Source: an uncultured Treponema sp. (GTDB taxonomy: Bacteria; Spirochaetota; Spirochaetia; Treponematales; Treponemataceae). Taken from it: 64,000 nucleotides of DNA. The notes beneath the pieces are model-generated. The model did no database searches. It was not told the DNA's origin and worked only from the letters and a program-made list of their open reading frames with translations. Location: contig CAKUZR010000003.1 in the NCBI GenBank assembly GCA_934718065.1, positions 62,001 through 126,000 on the forward strand. The letters run 5' to 3'. Below, piece by piece: positions 25,452-34,667 of this stretch. Position 1 is the first letter of the stretch, and each line of letters starts with the position of its first letter. The translations under genes were made by a program, and so were the position numbers.

Positions 25452-28433
25452 ATGGCTAATTTTGACAAAAACACTGTTTATATTATTGATTCTTACGGCT
25501 TGATTTACCGCTGCTATTTTGCGTTCATCAACCGGCCGCTTACGAACTCAAGGGGCGAAAACATAAGCGCGCTTTTCGGATTTTTCAGGAATCTTTATTC
25601 AATTTTAAGGCATTACCAGCCCGACTACATTTTTGCGGCGATGGATTCAAAAACCAAAACTTTCAGGCACGAATTTTACCCGGAATACAAAGCGACACGG
25701 AACAAAACTCCGGAGGATTTGCATGCGCAGATTCCGTGGATTTCGGAGATTCTTGAAACGCTCGGAATTCCTACCCTTCAGTGCGACGGCTACGAGGCGG
25801 ACGATATTATTGCGACTGTGGCAAAAAAATGCGCTGAATCGGGGCGGACGTGCAGAATTCTTTCCGGCGACAAGGATTTGATGCAGCTTGTGGGCGAAAA
25901 TATTCAGATTTTAAAGCCGGATGCCGCCGCAACCTGGAAAGTCACTGACTCTGCGGCGGTTGAAGCGGAATGGGGCGTTAAGCCTGGCCAGCTGCTGGAT
26001 TTGCTTTCGCTTTATGGAGATACTGCCGACAATGTTCCGGGCGTGGCTGGCGTTGGCGTGAAAACTGCGTCAAAACTTCTTGCTGAATATCAGAATCTTG
26101 ACGGGATTTACCAGAACCTTGGAAAAATCAAGGGCGCGATGCAGAAAAAACTTTCAGACGGAAAGGAAAACGCATATTTTTCGCAGAAACTGATAAGACT
26201 TTGCGACTCTGTTCCATGCGAAAAGATTGACGGCGCGCTCGGAAACAAAAACAAGTTCAATTTTTCAGGAGCGGCAAGGCTTCTGGAAGAATACGGTGCG
26301 TTCCAGGGCGCAAAGCAATATATGGAGCTGGCTCTGGAGGCAAATGAACCGGTTTTGCAGGGCGGAAATTCAGGAGTTTCTGGCGGAACTGAAAGCGGAG
26401 GCTCGGCTGAACTTCAGGGGCTCGAGCCTCAAACCCGGCAGACGGACTTGCGGAATACGGACTTAAGCAAGGCGGAGCCCCGGCAGGCACAGGAGCCGCT
26501 GTCTCAGACGCAGGCACAAGGCGCGGCCGGCGAACCAACGCAGCACCCGGCGCGCATTCTGGATTTCTTTGATTTCACTCCGGCAGGCGAGCCGCCTGTG
26601 CAGAACAAGGGGAACTACACCGCAATCTGTTCAATTCCGGAGCTAAGGGAATTTATCAGCGCGGCAATATCCGCCGGAACAGTCGCTTTTGACTGCGAAA
26701 CGGACAGCCTTGACACAATAAACTGCAGAATCCAGGGGTTCAGCCTTTGCTTTCAAAAAGGCAGCGCAGTTTACGTTCCGCTTGCGCAAGAAGAAAATTC
26801 CCTTTTCGATTCGGAAAAACTTGAAAAATCCTCAGCGTTCGCGGAGCTTAAACGGATTTTTGCGGAGCCTGGATTAAAAGTTGTTATGCACAACGGAAAA
26901 TTCGACCTGAAGGCTCTTGCTTCAAACGGACTTTTTGAAAACTGCAAAGTTGAATACAAATGCGTTCTTGTGGACACAATGATTGCCGCCTGGCTTTTGT
27001 CGCCGGACAGAAACGGAAAAAATTCCTACAGCCTTGAATGGCTTTCTGAAAAATTCCTGAACCTGAAAGGAATTGAATTCAGCGACATTGTAAAAAAAGG
27101 CCAGACTTTCGCGGATGTTTCACTTGAACAGGCAGTTCCGTACGCTGCGGAAGACGCGGATTTCACGTTCCAGCTGTGGAATTTTCTTTCTGAAAAATTC
27201 AAGGAAGAGCGCCGGCAGAAACTTTTTGAAATGGAAATGCAGCTTCTTCCGATTCTTGCGAACATGGAGCTTAACGGAATTCATCTTGACGGAAAATCTC
27301 TTGAAAAATACAACGCCGAGCTTACAAACGGAATTGAAAACATTGAAAACGAAATCTACAAGGAAGTTGGTCATCCGTTCAACATTGCCTCGCCGAAGCA
27401 GCTTCAGACGATTCTTTTTGAGGAGCGCGGGCTGAAACCGGAAAAAAAGACAAAAACCGGCTATTCAACCGACACTTCTGTGCTGGAGGAGCTTGCGCGC
27501 TACGATTCTGTTCCAAAAATGATTCTGGAATACCGAGAGCTTTCAAAGCTTCAGTCAACTTACGTGGAAACGCTTCCAAAAATGACAGACAAAAACGGAA
27601 GAATACACACGGATTTTGTTCAGACCGGAACTGCCACCGGACGGCTTTCGTGCCGCGAGCCGAATCTTCAGAATATTCCAGTGCGCAGCGAAGCCGGCCG
27701 AAAAATCAGAAGCGCATTCACCGCGCCCGAAGGGAAAATTCTTATTTCCGCCGACTACGCGCAAATTGAGCTGGTTGTTCTTGCTCATCTTTCCGGTGAT
27801 AAAAATATGTGCATGGCTTTTACTGAAGGAACAGATGTTCACAAATCCACGGCCGCGCTTATTTTTGGCGTAAGCCCCCAGGAAGTAACTCCAGAAATGC
27901 GCCGCACCGCAAAAACCATAAATTTCGGAGTTATCTACGGAATGAGCGCCTTCCGGCTGGCAAATGACCTTGGAATTTCAAGAACGCAGGCTTCGCAGTT
28001 CATTGCAAACTACGACAAGCATTACGAAGGAATAACAAATTTCAAGAGCCAGACAATTTCAAATGCGGAAATGAACGGCTACGTTGAAACGATTCTTGGC
28101 CGCCGCCGCCCGATTCTGAACATCAACAGCAAAAACAAGGTTGAAAAATCCGGCGCAGAACGAATGGCAATCAACACGCCGGTTCAGGGTTCAGCCGCTG
28201 ACATCGTAAAAAAAGCGATGATTGATGTGAACGCCGCGCTGGAAAAAATAAACAACGGAGCGAAGCTTCTTCTTCAAGTGCACGACGAGCTGATTCTTGA
28301 ATGTCCGGATGATGAAAAAACTGTTTCTGAAACAATCGCGCTCGTGAAGGAAAAAATGGAAAACGCTGTAAAACTGAACGTTCCGCTCCGCGTAAGCATT
28401 GAGCACGGCAAAAACTGGGGAGAATTCCATTGA
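25452..28433 (+). CDS. polA: DNA polymerase I
   Basis: Repair and Okazaki-fragment polymerase. In its 993 residues are: 5'-nuclease domain (about 1-290; RPLTNSRGENISALFGF, EADDIIATVA, SGDKDLMQL), proofreading 3'-5' exonuclease (about 390-570) with the DxE pair intact in AFDCETDSLD, and the polymerase domain with motif A ISADYAQIELVVLAHLSG, motif B RRTAKTINFGVIYGMSA and motif C QVHDELILE. Between nuclease and exonuclease is a 70-residue low-complexity linker (about 305-375, rich in Gln, Glu, Gly, Ala, Pro), unusual for the family. TAGAAT (25440-25445) ends six bases before the ATG and no Shine-Dalgarno is visible, so the mRNA may be leaderless. coaE overlaps the stop. Confidence 0.97.
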   Translation: MANFDKNTVYIIDSYGLIYRCYFAFINRPLTNSRGENISALFGFFRNLYSILRHYQPDYIFAAMDSKTKTFRHEFYPEYKATRNKTPEDLHAQIPWISEILETLGIPTLQCDGYEADDIIATVAKKCAESGRTCRILSGDKDLMQLVGENIQILKPDAAATWKVTDSAAVEAEWGVKPGQLLDLLSLYGDTADNVPGVAGVGVKTASKLLAEYQNLDGIYQNLGKIKGAMQKKLSDGKENAYFSQKLIRLCDSVPCEKIDGALGNKNKFNFSGAARLLEEYGAFQGAKQYMELALEANEPVLQGGNSGVSGGTESGGSAELQGLEPQTRQTDLRNTDLSKAEPRQAQEPLSQTQAQGAAGEPTQHPARILDFFDFTPAGEPPVQNKGNYTAICSIPELREFISAAISAGTVAFDCETDSLDTINCRIQGFSLCFQKGSAVYVPLAQEENSLFDSEKLEKSSAFAELKRIFAEPGLKVVMHNGKFDLKALASNGLFENCKVEYKCVLVDTMIAAWLLSPDRNGKNSYSLEWLSEKFLNLKGIEFSDIVKKGQTFADVSLEQAVPYAAEDADFTFQLWNFLSEKFKEERRQKLFEMEMQLLPILANMELNGIHLDGKSLEKYNAELTNGIENIENEIYKEVGHPFNIASPKQLQTILFEERGLKPEKKTKTGYSTDTSVLEELARYDSVPKMILEYRELSKLQSTYVETLPKMTDKNGRIHTDFVQTGTATGRLSCREPNLQNIPVRSEAGRKIRSAFTAPEGKILISADYAQIELVVLAHLSGDKNMCMAFTEGTDVHKSTAALIFGVSPQEVTPEMRRTAKTINFGVIYGMSAFRLANDLGISRTQASQFIANYDKHYEGITNFKSQTISNAEMNGYVETILGRRRPILNINSKNKVEKSGAERMAINTPVQGSAADIVKKAMIDVNAALEKINNGAKLLLQVHDELILECPDDEKTVSETIALVKEKMENAVKLNVPLRVSIEHGKNWGEFH

Positions 28434-28981
28434 TAATCTGCATAACTGGAAAAATGGCTGCTGGAAAGAATTTTATTTCCTCTCAGTACGAAAAAAAAGG
28501 CTGGCTCTGCATTGACGCGGACCAGCAGGTTCACAGCGCAATTGAAAAAGCCGCTCCGGAAATTTTAAAAGCCTTTGAAAAAGAAGCCGCGGAAGCCAAA
28601 ATTCCGCTGAAAAATCCGGACGGAACTTTGAACAGGCGGAATCTTGGGAAACTGATTTTTCCAGTTCCTGAACTTTTAAAAAAGCAGGAATCAATTATTT
28701 ATCCTATTATAATAGAAGAAACTAAAAAAATAATCGCTGAAAACAAAGACCGCGATATTGTTTTGAATGCAACGGTTCTTTTCAAAACGCCGGAACTTTT
28801 AAAAATGTGCGGAAAAATCATCTTTGTGAAGGCGAATTTTTTTGTGCGCCTGAAAAGAGCTGCAAAACGGGACAGAATACCTCTCAGGCAAATTCTAAGC
28901 CGATTCTGGGCGCAAAGAAATCTGCTTTCAATGTACACGCAGTCCGGAATTCCAGTTGAAATTCTGAGCAACAATTTTTAG
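28430..28981 (+). CDS. coaE: Dephospho-CoA kinase
   Basis: CoaE phosphorylates dephospho-CoA in the last step of CoA synthesis. Start is a TTG at 28430 that overlaps the polA stop (TTGA); the product MIICITGKMAAGKN begins at the P-loop strand, as in CoaE. Further features are CIDADQQVHSAIEK and the lid-like region NATVLFKTPELLK and FVKANFFVRLKRAAKRD. The 183 residues are slightly short for the family (about 200). The P-loop reads GKMAAGKN with Asn where Ser/Thr normally binds magnesium; this may be lineage-typical or affect activity. polA-coaE linkage is common in bacteria, which supports the call. Confidence 0.85.
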   Translation: MIICITGKMAAGKNFISSQYEKKGWLCIDADQQVHSAIEKAAPEILKAFEKEAAEAKIPLKNPDGTLNRRNLGKLIFPVPELLKKQESIIYPIIIEETKKIIAENKDRDIVLNATVLFKTPELLKMCGKIIFVKANFFVRLKRAAKRDRIPLRQILSRFWAQRNLLSMYTQSGIPVEILSNNF

Positions 28982-29067
28982 AGCAAAAAATCAACAAGTT
29001 TTGTTAAGTTTTTTTTCCACATTCCGATAGTAAAGTAAGGGCGGGACAGACCGCAAAGGAATGCGAT

Positions 29068-29973
29068 ATGGAACAGAAAAGAACTTTATGGATTGTTGCA
29101 GCTGTCGGTGTATTTTTGCTTGTAGTTTTAGGAGCAGCACTTATACTTTACACACCGCAGTCGAAGGCAACAGTTGCCAATTCCAGGGGAACGAATAACG
29201 GCACTGCATCCAACGGATGGATTTCACTTGCGCCTTCAGCGCAGCTTCCGGATTCCAATTTAATAGAAGAAAACAAAGAAATTCAGGAATCCGCTGATTT
29301 TCTTCCAGAAGATATTCAAAATTCTGAAAAAACAGAATTCCGCACTGATGAAGTAAATATTTACGCTGAAAAAGCGAATGTTTATTCTGAAAAAACTGAC
29401 TTGAACAAGCTCGGCGAAAATGCGACTGTAATAAACTCAAGCGCTGAAGTTTCTGCTGAAAAAAACGCAAAAAACACAGCGACTACAATCGACCTTACAG
29501 AACCTGAAAAAGTTCCAGCCGCAAAAACAGCGACTTCCGCAGTTTCAAATGCTGAGCCGAAGAAAATTGTGGCAGCAAAAAACACAGCCGCAACAGAAAA
29601 AACAGTCCAGCCAAAAACCGCTGCAAAACCGGAGCAGAAAGCCGCTCCGAAAACTGTAAAAACTGAGTCAAAAAAGCCTGCCGTGCAGAAACCAGCGGCA
29701 AAACCTGAGCCGGAAATTGTTCAGTACTGGGTTCAAGTTACAGCCTTGACAAGCAGAAAAGCGGCGGACGAAGCCCGCAGCAAACTTGACGAAAACCAGA
29801 TTACCGCCGATGTATTTACTTATACAGACAGCAAAAAGCAGCTTTTCTACAGAGTACGGGTCGGCCCTTACACAACAAAAAGTGAAGCTGAATACTGGCG
29901 CACAAAAATCTCGAAGATTGATTCGTTCCAGAACACTTCAAGCTACATAACAAGCACAACTGTTGCAAAATAA
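29068..29973 (+). CDS. Membrane-anchored SPOR-domain protein
   Basis: A 301-residue bitopic protein: membrane anchor at about 7-27 (LWIVAAVGVFLLVVLGAALIL), a long low-complexity linker rich in Ala, Lys, Thr and Glu, and a C-terminal SPOR domain (about 218-297; YWVQVTALTSRKAADEARSKL, YRVRVGPYTTKSEAEYW). SPOR domains bind denuded glycan strands of peptidoglycan, mostly at the division septum, so a role in cell division or wall remodelling is likely. AAAGGAA is the ribosome site. The gene stands alone, 86 bases behind coaE. Confidence 0.85.
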   Translation: MEQKRTLWIVAAVGVFLLVVLGAALILYTPQSKATVANSRGTNNGTASNGWISLAPSAQLPDSNLIEENKEIQESADFLPEDIQNSEKTEFRTDEVNIYAEKANVYSEKTDLNKLGENATVINSSAEVSAEKNAKNTATTIDLTEPEKVPAAKTATSAVSNAEPKKIVAAKNTAATEKTVQPKTAAKPEQKAAPKTVKTESKKPAVQKPAAKPEPEIVQYWVQVTALTSRKAADEARSKLDENQITADVFTYTDSKKQLFYRVRVGPYTTKSEAEYWRTKISKIDSFQNTSSYITSTTVAK

Positions 29974-30029
29974 GTCAAAAAAAACTGTGATTTATTTCAG
30001 AAACTGCATTTTTTCTGCGTTAAATATGT

Positions 30030-31364
30030 ATGAAAAGATGCAGTTTGTTTTTAACCGTAATTTTATTGTTTTTGCCGCGGAATTTTTTCTGCGAGGCAAA
30101 ATATTCGTTGCCGTCAGTTTCCGCAAAATATTCATATTCCGCGCTGACCGTTAAAGCCGCATGGAAGATTCCGCAGACAGAATTTTCAGAAAATCCGGAG
30201 ATTCTGCTGCCGGCGTGGGGAGCCAGCCTTGATTTTTCTGATTTATACAGAACTGAAACAGAAAAAATCAAGTTTTCTGCAATTTTTGGAACAGTTACTC
30301 CTTCTGGCTCAATTTCAAAGATGAAAAGTCCGGCGCTTTCCACATCGGCAGGCGCGGTTCAGAACAGCTTTTCAGATGCCGCAATGCTTTACACCAGTCT
30401 TCCGGGCTCTGCAAACTGCGAAAAACCGCTTGGATTCGGAACTTCATTGAAATTTGAAACGAACTCCGTGCTTAAAAAGCTGAATTTGACATTATTTTCA
30501 GATGAAAAAGACAATTTTCTGGAATCTGTGCTGCTCCAGCTTAAAACCGGGAAAAAATCCCATATTTCAATTTCAACAACAAGCGGACAGTTTTTAAAAT
30601 CAAACACAACAAGCAAATGGTTCAGCGCAACAAAGCTTTTTCCAGAAACCCAGTTTTTTGCAACGAACTTTCAGGCCTCGTTCATAAGTCCCCACTTCAA
30701 AACCAAGGAAACGGCAAATCTTTTTTATGAAAAGAATTTTTTCAATTCTCCGCAGGCAACATTTTCTTCTGAGAACCAGATAAAATTCCGGGATTTTCTG
30801 CTGAATTTCGCTTTTTTCTGCGTTTCTGAAAAAGAAATTTTCACCGCAACCTCCGCGCGCCAAAAAACTTTAAGCCAGATAAAAATCAATCCGGTGCTTA
30901 CGTTTTATCCTTTCAATAAATTTAAAATCCAGGGCGGCGCGCTCTGCCTGCTTGAACAAAAAATCCAGACGGACGAAAGCGTTGAGATTGAGAAAAAATT
31001 CGGCGGGCAGATTAATTTATTCACAAAACGGACTTTTTCAAAAATAAATGCTTTTGCAGAAGGAATTGACTCGGCGGAAAAAATTTCAGGAGCGTTCAGC
31101 CACAGCTTTTACGGTTTTTTGAATCCGGTGGAAACAATTTCGTTTGCGTTCACACCCGAAAGCGAAAAACTAAGACTGAAATGCTCGCAGAAAATCTCGT
31201 TCCAGGGAAAAACTTTTTCCGGAAGCCTTACGGCAGGGGCAACATCGTACATCATAAAAAACGCACTGGAAACATTTTCCGCGGAAATAAAAATATCCTG
31301 CACTTTCAAAGCTGAAAACATTTTTATTTCAGCAAATGCAGGACTTTTATTCAATATTATTTAG
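30030..31364 (+). CDS. Putative exported beta-rich (outer membrane?) protein of unknown function
   Basis: The 444-residue product has a signal peptide (about 1-22: CSLFLTVILLFLPRNFFC). The rest is made of alternating hydrophobic and polar segments with many aromatic residues, rich in Ser, Phe, Lys and Thr, and ends in Ile-Ile. This pattern fits an outer membrane beta-barrel, but I recognise no named family. No Shine-Dalgarno lies before ATG 30030, and TTAAAT ends four bases upstream. Its TAG stop (31362-31364) is the first trinucleotide of a palindromic element, so the natural C-terminus may have been changed by the insertion. Confidence 0.65.
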   Translation: MKRCSLFLTVILLFLPRNFFCEAKYSLPSVSAKYSYSALTVKAAWKIPQTEFSENPEILLPAWGASLDFSDLYRTETEKIKFSAIFGTVTPSGSISKMKSPALSTSAGAVQNSFSDAAMLYTSLPGSANCEKPLGFGTSLKFETNSVLKKLNLTLFSDEKDNFLESVLLQLKTGKKSHISISTTSGQFLKSNTTSKWFSATKLFPETQFFATNFQASFISPHFKTKETANLFYEKNFFNSPQATFSSENQIKFRDFLLNFAFFCVSEKEIFTATSARQKTLSQIKINPVLTFYPFNKFKIQGGALCLLEQKIQTDESVEIEKKFGGQINLFTKRTFSKINAFAEGIDSAEKISGAFSHSFYGFLNPVETISFAFTPESEKLRLKCSQKISFQGKTFSGSLTAGATSYIIKNALETFSAEIKISCTFKAENIFISANAGLLFNII

Positions 31365-31564
31365 CCAGAATGTCGAGTTTTTTTAAAATTCTGAAAAATC
31401 GCTTTCGGCATATTTCCAGTTTGCTCAGATGGATTTGGCTCGCGCTTCGCTTGTATTAATTCGGGTGCTCCGCACTTTAATTAATTCAATCGCCAAAAAT
31501 CTTCACAAACTGTAAATCTGCCTGCGCTTTTATTTTTTTCACAAAAAACTTGACATTCAGGCTA
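31362..31564. mobile_element. MITE-like palindromic element, full-length copy, between convergent genes
   Basis: The clearest copy (203 bp): left end TAGCCAGAATGTCGAGTTTT, right end AAAAACTTGACATTCAGGCT followed by A. The arms remain complementary towards the centre (TTTCGGCATATTTCCAGTTT against CAAACTGTAAATCTGCC), and the tip is the small hairpin GTGCTCCGCAC. TA at both ends fits insertion at a TA dinucleotide. The left TAG is the stop of the gene ending at 31364. Confidence 0.88.
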
Positions 31565-31577
31565 TTTAATCAAAAAA

Positions 31578-33011
31578 CTATTCTCTGTTCCATTCGCCTT
31601 TTGCAGGATAATATGCCCAAAGTCCGCGGTTCGTTGAGTTTGTTCCGGCGGATGTCGCGGTGTAAATATAATCCATTGCGCTGTAAATGCTTGTTTCTGC
31701 TTCTTTTTTTGAAGGGTCAACTGCAAGCAACGCTCTTACAATATACGGAGAAACCATTATTTTGTCAGCGTTTGATGTAAAATCGCCTTTTTCCGTTGGT
31801 TTTCCATTTTCATCAACAAGAGCTTTCACAATGCCGCTTCCGCTTGAAGCATTTGAATTATACGAACGGTTTGAGCCTGTTCCAACCAGCACACTGTCGG
31901 AAGTAACAGCAATGCTTATCAAATTTGAGTCGGAAAGATCTTTTATATAGCCGGAAACTTCTCCATTTCCTGAAAGAAATTCATCCGGAGCTTTTACTTC
32001 CTGTTTTTTCGCATCTGTCAGGCGGTAGCTTGCCCTTGGATATTTGAACATTTTCTTGAAATCTTCAGGTCTGGAATTAAAATCGTCAACAGAAAAATAA
32101 TACAAATTGTTGCCGTAATCGCCGAAATAAACATAAGTCGGTTCAGTTCTAGCAGCTCCAGAAGAATCCGCAGTTCCCTCGTTTGTTTCCGCGTTCAAAT
32201 AATTCATAAAATGATATTTTTCGCTAAAATAAACAACGGAAAGCGTGTCCAGGTCAAACTCTGAATAACAATATTCTCCGCTGTCCGCGCCCGCTGATTC
32301 ACTTGAAACTTCAGCCACCAAATCAACGTTTTCTCCGTTCAATTTATAGAGTGAGGCTTTTTCGTTTCTATTGTTTCCAAGGTACGGGCTTCCTCCGCCG
32401 ATTCTTAAAAATGCGGCGCGATGATCCGGATTCACAGAATTTGTTCCGAACAAATGGCAGCTTAGTCCCATTCCATAATTATCATCGTCAATTTTGTTAA
32501 TTTCATTCTGATATTCATTTATTTTTGTAGAAAGTTCTGTTATTTCCTTCCACTGCATTTTAAGCTCGCCGTTTTCTTCAGAAGGCTTTGTGAAATAAAC
32601 TTTCAAGTCAACCGGAACATTTCTGCTGTTGTCTGTGTCGTAGCTAGGCTTGAAGCCCAGGGCATAAACGTAATCCTTGTCTGCAATCACTTTTGAAAAG
32701 AAAAAACCTGAAAATTCTGTGTTTTCAAAAACGTAATGAACTGTGTCCGGCAATCCGTTCCCAGAAAGCTCCTTCCACGCGCCGTGTTCTTCCTGACTTG
32801 CATCCTTGACCTGCAGAGCGCCGTTCGTAAGAAAAAGATATTTTTTTCCGCTCTCAGAATCGTATCGGGCAATATTGTTTATAAAACCCGGCATTTTTTG
32901 TGTTGTAAGCTCAATTTCGTCGCGGATATTCTGATAAATCGCATCCCAGCAGCCAGTGAATCCAAAAAGAGAAACTGCAAGAATCAAGACGCTAAAAATA
33001 ATTTTTTTCAC
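31578..33011 (-). CDS. Putative lipoprotein of unknown function
   Basis: The 477-residue product begins with a lipoprotein signal (LILAVSLFGFTGC, lipid Cys about residue 21). The mature part resembles a surface-exposed repeat or propeller-like protein: it has recurring short strands with Gly/Asn/Ser turns (KYLFLTNGALQVKD, YVYFGDYGNNLYYFSVDD, DSVLVGTGSNRSYNSN, DYIYTATSAGTNSTNRGLW). No enzymatic motif. It follows the outer-membrane-like gene at 33029 by 17 bases on the same strand, so the two are probably co-transcribed and may act together at the outer membrane. Confidence 0.7.
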   Translation of the reverse strand: MKKIIFSVLILAVSLFGFTGCWDAIYQNIRDEIELTTQKMPGFINNIARYDSESGKKYLFLTNGALQVKDASQEEHGAWKELSGNGLPDTVHYVFENTEFSGFFFSKVIADKDYVYALGFKPSYDTDNSRNVPVDLKVYFTKPSEENGELKMQWKEITELSTKINEYQNEINKIDDDNYGMGLSCHLFGTNSVNPDHRAAFLRIGGGSPYLGNNRNEKASLYKLNGENVDLVAEVSSESAGADSGEYCYSEFDLDTLSVVYFSEKYHFMNYLNAETNEGTADSSGAARTEPTYVYFGDYGNNLYYFSVDDFNSRPEDFKKMFKYPRASYRLTDAKKQEVKAPDEFLSGNGEVSGYIKDLSDSNLISIAVTSDSVLVGTGSNRSYNSNASSGSGIVKALVDENGKPTEKGDFTSNADKIMVSPYIVRALLAVDPSKKEAETSIYSAMDYIYTATSAGTNSTNRGLWAYYPAKGEWNRE

Positions 33012-33028
33012 TTTAGAACCTCTGAGAA

Positions 33029-33694
33029 TTAGAAGTGATAGCGGGCAGAAACACCGGCTTCCATGAAAATTCCGTAATCGGAATCAGCATTTTTTGTTGT
33101 TGTGTACCATTCCGGCAGGTAAAGGAATTCCGCATTCAACCCGACTGACCAGCCTTCTGTAATTCTGAAAAACGCGCCGGATTCAGCTTTTGCCGCAAAT
33201 CCAGGAAAATATTTTTTGTTCGCGCAAGTTTCAAACGCAAAACCAACAGAAAGCGTCACAGGAAATTCAAACCGTCCTGCGCAAGGCTGAAACATTGCTC
33301 CAAAAGTAATCGGAACGAACGTAAAAACATTGCTTCCGATTGTAGGATTGTAGCCGGCCATAAGCTCGCCGCCAAGCGCAAGCCATCCGTTCAGAAATCT
33401 GTAGTAGCCAAGCTGCGCGGAGCCGCCGATTGTAAGCTGGTCGCCGAAATTCAGCGGAAAATTTCCCATGATTCCAATTTTCAGGAACTGGTCGCCGCGT
33501 CCGTTTCTTGCATAGCCTTCATTTCTTACAATATTCACATCGTTTTCGTCTTCGTTATTGTTTTCAGACTGTTCATCCTGATTTTGTTCTTCCTGGCTGC
33601 TCTGGTCAAAATCCGGCGAATCTGTTTCCGACTGCGCAAAAAGCGGAACAGAAAGCACAAGCAATATGCCAAAAAGGGAAAGAATACGTTTCAT
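33029..33694 (-). CDS. Putative outer membrane beta-barrel protein
   Basis: Start set at ATG 33694, which has GAGGA at good spacing; an upstream ATG at 33706 would put four residues before the signal peptide. Product of 221 residues: signal peptide (MKRILSLFGILLVLSVPLFAQ), an acidic Glu/Asp/Asn/Gln-rich segment (about 23-50), then amphipathic strands (LKIGIMGNFPLNFGDQLTIG, QLGYYRFLNGWLALGGELM, TFGAMFQPC) ending in ARYHF. The terminal Phe and strand pattern are typical of eight-strand outer membrane barrels. Function unknown. Confidence 0.72.
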   Translation of the reverse strand: MKRILSLFGILLVLSVPLFAQSETDSPDFDQSSQEEQNQDEQSENNNEDENDVNIVRNEGYARNGRGDQFLKIGIMGNFPLNFGDQLTIGGSAQLGYYRFLNGWLALGGELMAGYNPTIGSNVFTFVPITFGAMFQPCAGRFEFPVTLSVGFAFETCANKKYFPGFAAKAESGAFFRITEGWSVGLNAEFLYLPEWYTTTKNADSDYGIFMEAGVSARYHF

Positions 33695-33788
33695 TTTTCC
33701 TCGCATTTTCTATATAATTGATTCCAAAAAGTATACATTTTTTATAGACTTTTTACAATAAAACACAAAAACACACGGAAGGTAACAA

Positions 33789-34664
33789 ATGAGCGCAAAA
33801 ATTATCGACGGAAAAGAAATAGCCGCAGAAGTCCGCAGAGAAGTTGCAGAAAAAACAGCGGCTTTAAAGGCAAAAGGAACAACGCCCTGCCTTGCTGTTA
33901 TTCTTGTAGGCGAAAATCCGGCCAGTGTTTCCTATGTAACAGGAAAGCAGAAGGCTCTTGCCGAGGCTGGAATGGCAGACCGGAGCATGCATCTTCCGGA
34001 ATCAACAACTGAGGAAGAGCTTCTGAAAATTATCAGCGAACTGAACAACGACAAAACTGTCCACGGAATTTTAGTCCAGCTTCCGCTTCCAAAGCATATA
34101 AATGAAGAAAAAATTCTTCTTGCAATCAGCCCGGAAAAAGATGTTGACGGATTTCATCCTGTAAACGTGGGAAATCTTGTAATCGGAAAAAAAGCGTTTC
34201 TGCCTTGCACGCCGCACGGAATTATCGTTCTTCTGCAGAAAATGAACATTGAAACAAGCGGAAAGCACGCGGTCGTAATCGGACGTTCAAATATTGTAGG
34301 AAAACCGGTTGCAATTCTTCTTGCAAGAAAAGAAACAAACTGCACTGTAACAATCTGCCACACAGGAACTAAAAATATGGCGGAAATAACAAGGCAGGCT
34401 GACATAATCATCGCGGCGGCCGGAAAACCGCACACTCTTACAAAAGAAATGGTCAAGCCGGGGGCAGCTGTAATCGATGTCGGCGTGAACAGAATTCCTG
34501 ACGCAACAAAAAAATCCGGGTTCAGGCTGATTGGCGACTGCGACTTTGAAGACTTAAAGGAAACCGCTGGTTTTATAACTCCAGTTCCAGGCGGAGTCGG
34601 TCCGATGACAATCGCAATGCTTATGCAGAACACGCTGGAAGCCGCGGAAAACGCAAGCCGTTAG
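33789..34664 (+). CDS. folD: Bifunctional methylenetetrahydrofolate dehydrogenase / methenyltetrahydrofolate cyclohydrolase
   Basis: FolD interconverts 5,10-methylene-, methenyl- and 10-formyl-tetrahydrofolate using NADP, in the cytosol. The 291-residue protein has the active-site segment [15 protein letters not shown] (Tyr and Lys of the catalytic pair), [28 protein letters not shown], the nucleotide-binding [11 protein letters not shown] and the closing [15 protein letters not shown]. Length is typical. AAGGT serves as ribosome site. It converges on folE2 with only three bases between their stops; both genes act in folate metabolism. Product formyl-THF feeds the pur pathway also encoded in the window. 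Confidence 0.96.
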   Translation: MSAKIIDGKEIAAEVRREVAEKTAALKAKGTTPCLAVILVGENPASVSYVTGKQKALAEAGMADRSMHLPESTTEEELLKIISELNNDKTVHGILVQLPLPKHINEEKILLAISPEKDVDGFHPVNVGNLVIGKKAFLPCTPHGIIVLLQKMNIETSGKHAVVIGRSNIVGKPVAILLARKETNCTVTICHTGTKNMAEITRQADIIIAAAGKPHTLTKEMVKPGAAVIDVGVNRIPDATKKSGFRLIGDCDFEDLKETAGFITPVPGGVGPMTIAMLMQNTLEAAENASR

Positions 34665-34667
34665 CGG

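Noticed and set aside
28981..29035. AACAA/TTGTT with following T run after coaE as a terminator
   Set aside because: The stem is only five weak base pairs; the T run alone does not make a convincing terminator.
29481..29710. Repeated AAA/ACA-rich DNA in the SPOR gene as a possible tandem repeat array
   Set aside because: It is the coding sequence of a Lys/Ala/Thr linker without a fixed repeat unit.
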